From contig NZ_CP096565.1 in the NCBI RefSeq assembly GCF_023221595.1, forward strand, positions 1 through 64,000: a stretch of DNA of 64,000 bases. Direction: 5' to 3'. Positions 57,611 to 64,000 of the stretch are shown here, piece by piece. The DNA comes from Rhodococcus qingshengii JCM 15477. Its GTDB lineage: Bacteria > Actinomycetota > Actinomycetes > Mycobacteriales > Mycobacteriaceae. The first letter of the stretch is position 1. Each line of letters starts with the position of its first letter. The notes below the pieces were generated by a model. That model saw only the letters and a list, made by a program, of their open reading frames with translations. It searched no databases and had not been told where the DNA came from. The position numbers and the translations under genes were made by a program.

Positions 57611-59247
57611 TGCAGATTCCGATAGTTCGCTACAAGCGCTCGGCCTTGCACGCTGAGTCCGTTCTCAAACATCTCGCTAATTTCTTCTTCAGTATGGTTC
57701 TTCGCGAGCATTCGTAGAGTACCTTGATAATCAGTGGCACTGTTGTCGAGCGAGAAGACATGCCTTGTGATGGAACCGATATTCTCTGCAAATGTTTCGA
57801 TTTCGGGTTGCCGGAGAGTCGCGGGACCGCCGTCACGTTCGAGGATGCGCACAAATTGCGACGGCATTTCTTGCACAACTACTGGACTGTGTGTCGCGAT
57901 AATTGCAAATGAGTTGCTTTCTGCTAGTAGCAACTGGATCGCGCGAAGCAATGCCGCAACCAAGGGCGGGTGCAGGTGTGTCTCTGGCTCGTCGATTAGA
58001 ACTAGAGATCGGGTACGAAGACGAGTAGCGAGTTGAGTGACAATGTTCAAAACAATTTTATGGCCCGTGCTGAGTTCTTCGAAGGCTGCTATCGCCTCGA
58101 TTTGATTTATCCCATCGCCCAGTTTCGTCAGATCGATTCCAGCCTGTCCAAAAGATGGTTCGCGGGCAAGGGCTTGAAACGCCGAAATCAAGTATTCGCG
58201 AGTTTCCAGCCGCCCGATTGCATTTAGCGCCTCCATGAATTCGGACTGAATCTCGTCGATTGATTTCAACTCAAAATTTTCATTCTCCATGCTTGTCTGG
58301 CGGCGCAGCCCGCAGTACACGTATCCGAACGCGACATTCGAGGCACTATTCGAATTTTTATCCCCCACGCCAAGAATGCTTTCTGGCGTTTTAAATGTGT
58401 CGAAGGCGCTGTAGGAGATGGCTACGACTGCACCGAAGGTTGTGTCGGTGCCCGATATTTCAGACTTATTGGAGCCTGCATCACCTCGGCCACTGCTTGC
58501 TGCGAGCGCGAGATCGGCGAGCAAAGTAGTTTTTCCCACTCCGTTGTATCCGATCAGGACGTTGCTTCGCCCCGGTAGATCTCTTGAGTCGTCAAACTCG
58601 AATGGCAGCAGACTTGTCGATCCTTCTCTGCGCCATTCGAATTGGAATGACATTCGATCCGTACTTAGCTTATTTCCATGAAGGAGTTCCCTTCCCGCCT
58701 TAAGGTTATTTACTGCCTCACCAAATCGCAGTAAAGACGTATTCCACCCCGCCTGCCCTTCGAACGCTTCTTCGATCACAGGGTCATAGGCCGCATCTCT
58801 AAGTGCAACCAAGTAGCTATGCCTTAGGTCCCGAGGGATCTTCATCAGTTGCTCGTAGTACTCAATACTTTGCCCTATTGAACAGAAGTCATCATTAAGA
58901 TTTTCAAATAGCGGCGAAAGTTTGGGGCGACTACCCTCCTGATTTCGCTGGAGGATCTTAACATTCCCGAGCTTGAAATCTTCGTCGGACCCACTTGTAC
59001 GAAGCGAAGCGGAGTACATGGTTTTGAAACCGAAGTCGTCCCAGTTATCTTCCCAAAGCCACACGTAGGGAGGCTCGGGTAACGGACCAGGTCGCGAGTC
59101 CAAGACGAATTTCAGCTGACCATTCTGTCGTTGCACCCCCATAGGGTATCTGGCCCGGGCGAGTAGCACCGCTAGATGCTCAGGAATCCTCGGCGGAGCC
59201 CTGAGCGCCTTTCTGCGGCTTTGGGTGTGCGTTTTGACCCTCGTCAT
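57607..59247 (-). CDS. AAA ATPase, PtuA-like (Septu system)
   Basis: 546 aa from the ATG at 59247; an ATG at 59142 (MGVQRQ) is an alternative, and neither has a clear ribosome site. Walker A is GYNGVGKTTLLA (about residue 225), the ABC-type signature region is ELSTGHKIVLNI, Walker B is SLVLIDEPETHLHPP, and the switch is ATHSPVVVQE. This is the SMC/OLD-like AAA fold of PtuA. The pair would detect infection and release the HNH nuclease activity. The 5' end lies tail to tail with the serine recombinase promoter. Confidence 0.75.
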   Translation of the reverse strand: MTRVKTHTQSRRKALRAPPRIPEHLAVLLARARYPMGVQRQNGQLKFVLDSRPGPLPEPPYVWLWEDNWDDFGFKTMYSASLRTSGSDEDFKLGNVKILQRNQEGSRPKLSPLFENLNDDFCSIGQSIEYYEQLMKIPRDLRHSYLVALRDAAYDPVIEEAFEGQAGWNTSLLRFGEAVNNLKAGRELLHGNKLSTDRMSFQFEWRREGSTSLLPFEFDDSRDLPGRSNVLIGYNGVGKTTLLADLALAASSGRGDAGSNKSEISGTDTTFGAVVAISYSAFDTFKTPESILGVGDKNSNSASNVAFGYVYCGLRRQTSMENENFELKSIDEIQSEFMEALNAIGRLETREYLISAFQALAREPSFGQAGIDLTKLGDGINQIEAIAAFEELSTGHKIVLNIVTQLATRLRTRSLVLIDEPETHLHPPLVAALLRAIQLLLAESNSFAIIATHSPVVVQEMPSQFVRILERDGGPATLRQPEIETFAENIGSITRHVFSLDNSATDYQGTLRMLAKNHTEEEISEMFENGLSVQGRALVANYRNLQ

Positions 59248-59388
59248 ACCGGACGGTGAAGATCGGGCGTCTGGGTGCGACTGACGTGGCGAAATTTCGT
59301 ACCGAAACGTCCAATTTTGGTGTCCGTTGGATTTGTCCGTTATGGCATAGGCTCTAGTGGACAATTCGTGTTCGGCAGTGGGGGTGGC

Positions 59389-59994
59389 GTGAAAATCGGG
59401 TATGCGCGGTGCAGTACGGTCCGGCAAGACACGGCGGTTCAGGTTGATCTTCTGGCGAAGGCCGGGGTGGATCGTGACATGGTCTATGTCGATCATGGTG
59501 TCAGTGGCCGGCAGGCTCGCCGGCCGGGTTTGGATAATGCGATCAACGCGGCTCGGGCCGGCGACGTGTTTTGTGTGACGAAGCTCGATCGGCTGTCTCG
59601 CTCGGCGAAGGATTTGCATGAGACGGTGGAGCGGATCGCGGAGAAGGGTGTGTCGCTGTCGATTGATGGTCAGGTGTACGACCCGGCTGATCCGATGGGG
59701 AAGATGTTCATTGGCATTCTTGCGTTGATGGCGGAGTTCGAGTCGGATCTGATTCGTTCCCGCACTCGTGATGCTGTTGCCGCCGCGACAGCTGCTGGGA
59801 AGATGAAAGGTAGGCCGCACAAGCTCTCGCCCGAGGAGCGTGCGTACCTACTGCAAATTTATGAGACGGGCCAGTTCAAGATCGAAACACTATGTAAGAA
59901 CACGGGTTTGAAGCGTTCGTCGTTGTATACCAATATCCAGCTTGCGCGGATCGAGCGGGAAGCTAGCGGCCGGACCCCTCGGGTCGAGAACTGA
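59389..59994 (+). CDS. Serine recombinase (resolvase/invertase)
   Basis: 201 aa from GTG at 59389 with GGGGG upstream. MKIGYARCSTVRQD carries the nucleophile Ser9 with the nearby Arg. FCVTKLDRLSRSAKDL and FESDLIRSRTRDAV complete the catalytic domain. A C-terminal HTH (about 160-195) binds DNA. It resembles the Tn3-resolvase/Hin group. Short repeats around GTCC/GGAC upstream (59300-59390) may be its res site. Confidence 0.9.
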   Translation: MKIGYARCSTVRQDTAVQVDLLAKAGVDRDMVYVDHGVSGRQARRPGLDNAINAARAGDVFCVTKLDRLSRSAKDLHETVERIAEKGVSLSIDGQVYDPADPMGKMFIGILALMAEFESDLIRSRTRDAVAAATAAGKMKGRPHKLSPEERAYLLQIYETGQFKIETLCKNTGLKRSSLYTNIQLARIEREASGRTPRVEN

Positions 59995-60104
59995 GCTCGA
60001 AAGTGGGATCCGGCCGCTAAGTCAATGGTGCAGATGTTGTCGGTCTAGTTGTCCCTCAAGCAATTTCGACCAGTTGATATTGAGGTCGACACCCGTATTT
60101 TAGA

Positions 60105-60470
60105 TCAGGCGGGCGTGAAGGCATTGCGCAACTGCGCTGTTACCACGCCTTCGAGACAGGTTGCGAGGTCGATGTCTTCTCGCAGGGTTGCTGATGCGTT
60201 GGCTGCTCCGACGGTGCCAGCGCACAGGTTCCATGCGAGTCGGTGCGCGGTGGGGGTGTCGGTGAGTTCTCCGTCGGTGATGGAGTTTTCGACGATGTCA
60301 CTGATCGCGTCAACCCAGTGCGCGAAGGCTGCGCCGTTGACGACGGTGGGTTCGAGGGTGAGTTTCATTCCTGCGCAAAGGTTGGCGTTCTCGGCAACCA
60401 GGGCCATTGGGATGATCGCAAGGGCAGCCGCAATGGCAGGTACGAGTGGACTGTTACCGAAGCCCACCAC
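60105..60470 (-). pseudogene. TetR-family (ScbR/gamma-butyrolactone receptor-like) C-terminal remnant
   Basis: 121 aa open frame corresponding to the ligand-binding half only: LCAGMKLTLEP, then DGELTDTPTAHRLAW and a final REDIDLATCLEGVVTAQL, as in ScbR-like regulators. The N-terminal helix-turn-helix of about 60 residues is missing, so it cannot bind DNA by itself. It is probably cut by the insertion that brought in the next gene. Confidence 0.5.
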
Positions 60471-60562
60471 AGGTCATACCCCGGATCTTCAACTGGTTGT
60501 CGGCACGTGTCTCTACAGTCAACTCGGGTAACAGTCCGGATCGAGTGTCAGGAGCAGGGCCG

Positions 60563-61189
60563 ATGACGTTCGTCAACGATGCTCCATCCCCGCTGCCCGG
60601 CATGCCCGACAGCGCTCCCGCGCTGCGGGCGTTCCAGATGACGTTGATCGGGCAGCCCCAGCCTGTACGCATTCCGGAGCGTCTGTGGCGTTCTTGGCTC
60701 GACAATCCTGCCGTCGTTTCTCGTTTCGAGTCCAAGCGATTCCGACGCCGCCGGGAGCAGTGCTGGCCGTGGATCGGCGGTGTGTCTTCGACCGGGCATG
60801 GTTCCTTCCGGGCGGCGAGTCTGCCTGGGCCGTCCCGCCGCGGGACCGTGCCGGCGCATTTGTTCGCCTACCAACTCGAAGACGGTGTCATCTCGAGGTT
60901 GGGCTGGTCCAACACCGACGACGCGGTGCTGTGCCACCAATGCGACTTCGCCGGCTGCACCAACCCGGCACACATGCAGTTGGGAACCAATCGCAGCAAC
61001 CGCAGCGAATACGAGCTCCGGCGACGCAACATCGCCAGCCCACTCGCCGACGTTCGAGGACCCGCGGGTCGCACTCGCGCCATTGCCACCGCGATCCGTA
61101 CCGGGATCGAACAAAACGTAGGAGTCGACGTCATCGAAGAGCGCATCGCTGCGGCCGAGGCTGCAGGACGTCCGCTCTCGCTCTGGTAG
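60563..61189 (+). CDS. HNH-endonuclease-like protein
   Basis: 208 aa from the ATG at 60563, with AGGAG upstream. CWPWIGGVSSTGHGSF followed by LCHQCDFAGCTNPAHMQLG is the HNH arrangement of phage- and plasmid-borne homing-type nucleases. The C-terminal part is helical and may bind DNA. Probably mobile DNA cargo; the substrate is unknown. Confidence 0.7.
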   Translation: MTFVNDAPSPLPGMPDSAPALRAFQMTLIGQPQPVRIPERLWRSWLDNPAVVSRFESKRFRRRREQCWPWIGGVSSTGHGSFRAASLPGPSRRGTVPAHLFAYQLEDGVISRLGWSNTDDAVLCHQCDFAGCTNPAHMQLGTNRSNRSEYELRRRNIASPLADVRGPAGRTRAIATAIRTGIEQNVGVDVIEERIAAAEAAGRPLSLW

Positions 61190-61317
61190 CGAATATTGCC
61201 ATTCGATACTGACGATGCACGTTCAATGTGGGTGTATTTCGTTGCGGTGCAGCGACTTTCATCCACAAAATGACATAATATAGGTTATCGGCGAACAAGA
61301 AGGTCGAGTTCAACTAG

Positions 61318-62601
61318 ATGAGAGAACTCGTCCCATTGGATCTCAAGCGAAACTGCTGCCTGTGGCCGGTGACGACTTGCTGCCGGACGGTGGCCCACGA
61401 GCCTGATCCCCAGATCGACATCGGTTTATGCAAACAGATGAGAGATTCTCGCGCTACACTTGCGTTCATGCAGAGTGTTCCAGGTCGGCTGCCAGAGTTC
61501 CTGTCGAACGGCGTCGTCGGGCTGCTGCGACCCGAGGACCGAGTCTTTGAGGCGATGCTCGATGGCTGGCGAGCGCAAATGCTGGCCCGTGGGCTCGGTG
61601 TGCCGTTCATTCGGTCCTCGTGCGGCCTGGTCTCTCGGTTCCAGGAGCACTCCAACGAGTATCCGTGGGGCTGGCAGCCGATCCATGTCGATGAGTTCCT
61701 GGCTGATCGACGAACCGGGCCGAAAGCCGTCTCGGTGTCGACGCTGCGCGCGAACGCTGGCACGATCAGGTCCTTCTGCTATTACGTCACTGACGAAAGG
61801 TATGGGTGGGCTGCGTTCTGCAGCAAAGTATTTGACGACGTTCCCGCCCAAGTCGTGTTCGAGTGGAACACGCCGCGCCACAAGACCGATGACGCCATCC
61901 CAGCGGACCGGCGCAGCTTCACTCAGACCGAGTTGCAGACATTCTTCGACACCTGCGATGACCTCGTCGATCAAGAGTTCGCCAAGGGCTCGAAGCGCTG
62001 GCTCCCACTGATGCGAGACTCCACCGCGTTCAAGGTGTGCTACGCCTACGGTTTGCGCCGTCGGGAACTTTCCATGCTCGACTACCACGACTTCGGCCCA
62101 AATCCGCACGTAGACAAGTACGGCCGCTATGGCGCCGTTCAGATCCGCTACGCCAAAGGCATGTCGGGGTCAGGACCGCGCCGTCGCACTGTTCTCACGG
62201 TGCCTGAGTTTGACTGGGTGGTCGATCTTCTCGATCACTGGCTCTCGCCGCAGGGTCGCGAACAGTTCGCCACTGCGGACCGCTCGGCCTCGTTGTGGCC
62301 GTCGGAACGGGCTGGCGCCACGGGCATCCGCAACTTCAATCGCACCTTCACTGCGGTCCGCGAACTGGCTGGGCTACCGACAGAGTTGAAGATGCACTGC
62401 CTGCGCCACTCCTACGTCACTCATCTCCTCGAGGCCGGATACGATCCTATGTTTGTCCAGCAGCAAGTTGGCCACGCCTACTCATCCACCACCGCGCTCT
62501 ACACCTCAGTCTCGGCAGACTTCAAACAAAAGACCATCCAACGGATGATCCAGCAACGAATCGTCACACGTGACGAAAGAAGGACCGGGAAGGACACGTG
62601 A
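61318..62601 (+). CDS. Tyrosine recombinase, first of three-gene set
   Basis: 427 aa from the first ATG; ATG codons at 61438 and 61468 give 387 or 377 aa, and the last agrees best with the usual length. Core-binding domain about 60-170; catalytic residues in YGLRRRELSML (Arg), CLRHSYVTHLL (His-x-x-Arg form LRH) and VGHAYSSTTALYTS (His, Tyr). Overlaps the next gene by GTGA, forming the set recombinase / HTH / zinc-finger recombinase known from actinobacterial mobile elements. Confidence 0.8.
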   Translation: MRELVPLDLKRNCCLWPVTTCCRTVAHEPDPQIDIGLCKQMRDSRATLAFMQSVPGRLPEFLSNGVVGLLRPEDRVFEAMLDGWRAQMLARGLGVPFIRSSCGLVSRFQEHSNEYPWGWQPIHVDEFLADRRTGPKAVSVSTLRANAGTIRSFCYYVTDERYGWAAFCSKVFDDVPAQVVFEWNTPRHKTDDAIPADRRSFTQTELQTFFDTCDDLVDQEFAKGSKRWLPLMRDSTAFKVCYAYGLRRRELSMLDYHDFGPNPHVDKYGRYGAVQIRYAKGMSGSGPRRRTVLTVPEFDWVVDLLDHWLSPQGREQFATADRSASLWPSERAGATGIRNFNRTFTAVRELAGLPTELKMHCLRHSYVTHLLEAGYDPMFVQQQVGHAYSSTTALYTSVSADFKQKTIQRMIQQRIVTRDERRTGKDT

Positions 62602-62963
62602 GCGAGCAACGCCGAATCGGCTATCGCTGGAATCTCCGCCAACGAATGGCCGATCACAACCTCTGGAAGACAACGGAACTCATCCCGCTTCTCAAGTCCC
62701 GCGGAATCAACCTATCAAACGCACAAGTGCACCGATTGGTGACAGGCACACCCGAGCGGATCCCTGCGCGCACCTTCGCCGCGCTGTGCGACATCCTTGA
62801 ATGCACACCCAACGATCTCTTCGAACCATATGTCGAGATCCGAGCTGCGGCCACGGCCGACGCACCGGCCAACCCGGCCGACCTAGGCATCAGCGACAAG
62901 CGCTCGGTTGCCCGCCGGATCCGAGTCGTCCGTAGCGATGATGACGATGGCAAGACCACGTAA
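62598..62963 (+). CDS. XRE-type HTH protein of recombinase set
   Basis: 121 aa from GTG. The region 10-78 (RWNLRQRMADHNLWKTTEL ... ECTPNDLFEPY) is a Cro/C1-type helix-turn-helix. Small HTH proteins of this kind lie between two recombinase genes in several transposon families and may regulate or assist recombination. It overlaps the next gene by 26 bases. Confidence 0.75.
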   Translation: MSEQRRIGYRWNLRQRMADHNLWKTTELIPLLKSRGINLSNAQVHRLVTGTPERIPARTFAALCDILECTPNDLFEPYVEIRAAATADAPANPADLGISDKRSVARRIRVVRSDDDDGKTT

Positions 62964-63873
62964 ACCTGAAGACCCACAACGGTGGGAAGTTCCATGCGAT
63001 CGCTGCGGTGAGCACAGAGAATGTGTCGTCACCTGGCAGGGCCTCGGAGTGTGCGGTTACTGCTACCAAGCAGCCAAACGAACTCGAGGCGTATGCGCGT
63101 GCGGTCACGACGGGGTGTTGCCGGGAATCATCAACGGCCAGCAGGCGTGCCGCAAATGCGCGGGCATAAAACTCAACGTCGACTGCGTTGAGTGCGGCGC
63201 CGAGGAAGAACTGTACGCACAGGGATGCTGCTGGCGATGCGTCCTGAGGGCGACCGTCGACCGACTACTGACGAATCCAGAGACTGCTAGCATCAACGAC
63301 GAACTGAAACCCTTTGCAGCTGCCCTGAAGTCGATGAAACGGGCCAACAGCGGTCTGACCTGGATCAACCAGGAACATGTCACAGCGTTCCTCACCGAGC
63401 TGGCCCGCACACCGCTCGTTTCCCACGACGTCATCGACCAACTCCCCCGATCGCGCACCCGAGAATACGTCCGAGAACTCCTGGTCACCCACCAGATCCT
63501 GCCGCCCAGAGACGGACTACTCCACCGCTACATCGACTGGTCCGATGAAGCCCTCGACCGGCTGAAGTCGTCCGAGCACCGGGAAGTCGCGACCCGGTAC
63601 ATTCGTTGGCATCACCTGCGGCAGATGTATTGCATGGAGTCGGTGTCACACGGCACGTTCCTGCGGTCGAAGCAAACCGTTTCCGTCACAATCGAATTCC
63701 TCAACTGGCTCACCGACCGGGACATCTCGATCGACGATCTATCCCAAGCGGATCTGGACGCGTGGCAGGCCGAAGGCCCGAGCACGCGAGAGTTCGCCAT
63801 CCGGTTCCTCGCGTGGGCAGTCAAGACAAAGCTGGTCGCTCGGGTGTCAATGGCCACGAAGTTCTCCCCGTAG
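62938..63873 (+). pseudogene. Zinc-finger recombinase-like protein, truncated by IS21-like end
   Basis: 311 aa remain. The N-terminal third has many Cys pairs (CDRCGEHREC, CGYCYQ, CACGHDG, CRKC, CVECGAEEE, CCWRC), followed by the helical core-binding part up to FLAWAVKTKLVARV. The expected catalytic domain is missing. From 63845 the sequence becomes TGTCAATGGCCACGAAGTTC, which supplies only MATKFSP and a stop. This sequence is the presumed left end of an insertion sequence. The gene is the third member of the recombinase set, so that element is probably immobile. Confidence 0.65.
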
Positions 63874-64000
63874 GCGGCCAGTAGTTCTCCCCGCTGGTGG
63901 CCACGGGTTCTCCCCGGTGGCGGCCAGTTGTTTTTCCCCACCCGCTTTCTGATTTGGGTTAGCTGAAGGGCTTCACCCCCTTGCCGGTGGTGGCTTCGGT
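63845..64000. mobile_element. Left end of an IS21-like element (continues past window)
   Basis: Begins with TGT, as IS21-family ends do, followed by four related repeats within about 95 bases: TGGCCACGAAGTTCTCCCC, CGGCCAGTAGTTCTCCCC, TGGCCACGGGTTCTCCCC and CGGCCAGTTGTTTTTCCCC. Multiple transposase-binding repeats at the ends are typical for IS21. The istA/istB genes would lie beyond 64000 and were not seen. Confidence 0.6.

Noticed and set aside
56494..59247. Retron with PtuAB effectors
   Set aside because: A hairpin lies beside the Septu-like pair, but there is no reverse transcriptase gene in the neighbourhood.
59248..59820. N-terminal extension of the PtuA-like protein
   Set aside because: The frame stays open, but the residues are an antisense reading of the serine recombinase gene and show no PtuA-like sequence.
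1..64000. CRISPR array, rRNA or tRNA genes
   Set aside because: No regularly spaced identical repeats with unique spacers, and no cloverleaf or rRNA-like stretch was found by reading either strand. A T-loop-like TCGAATC near 2569 lacks the rest of a tRNA.

Overview
The window is about 64 kb of high-G+C actinobacterial DNA and reads as part of a large conjugative plasmid or integrative element of a mycolic-acid actinomycete, most likely Rhodococcus or a close relative. The reasons are the dense GTG/TTG starts, the start/stop overlaps of the ATGA and GTGA type, an SCO6880-type transfer protein next to a VirB4-like ATPase, a DUF4913 protein, a cutinase inside the transfer operon, and a RepA-like initiator. 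No chromosomal housekeeping genes, rRNA or tRNA were recognised. All family calls come from reading the proteins by eye, without database searches.

Layout. (1) 0.1-4.6 kb: a PAS/GAF-like protein, a putative RepA, a small ribbon-helix-helix-like protein, a tandem-HTH regulator and about 1 kb of mostly unexplained DNA with strong hairpins. (2) 4.6-24.3 kb: one long plus-strand conjugation operon. It encodes secreted and membrane proteins, a cutinase, an M23+NlpC/P60 wall hydrolase, two MinD-like proteins with odd P-loops, pilin-sized membrane proteins, two related membrane-anchored proteins, a VirB6-like channel protein, an SCO6880-like protein, a VirB4-like ATPase, a VirD4-like coupling protein and accessory proteins. 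It ends at a perfect 15-bp hairpin. (3) 24.4-30.0 kb: a defence-like cargo block with a Shedu-like nuclease and a zinc-ribbon partner, an unknown gene, and a SEFIR-STAND NTPase. (4) 30.1-32.5 kb: a MOB-P-type relaxase, MobC, and a predicted oriT whose nic sequence resembles the RP4 type.

(5) 32.8-34.3 kb holds a short plus-strand group. From 34.4 to 51.4 kb lies what the predicted nick polarity makes the leading region, the DNA that enters the recipient first. Its genes are mostly on the minus strand, so the transferred plus strand would be their template: DUF4192, an ArdC-like anti-restriction protein, a VbhA-Fic pair, a DnaB N-domain protein, a glutaredoxin, a ParB-like protein, and a DNA-damage group (ImuA'-like, SRAP, LigD-type ligase). 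Three diverged copies of a 273-282-bp repeat, each with a conserved stem-loop showing compensating changes, sit just upstream of minus-strand transcription units here. They are candidate single-stranded-DNA promoters and are the main novel signal of the window. An IS110-family element is inserted in this region.

(6) 51.8-64.0 kb is a mosaic of mobile DNA: two overlapping large tyrosine recombinases, a Septu-like ATPase/HNH pair in a lower-G+C patch, a serine recombinase, a TetR-family remnant, an HNH protein, and a three-gene recombinase set. The third gene of that set is cut by the left end of what looks like an IS21-family element running off the window.
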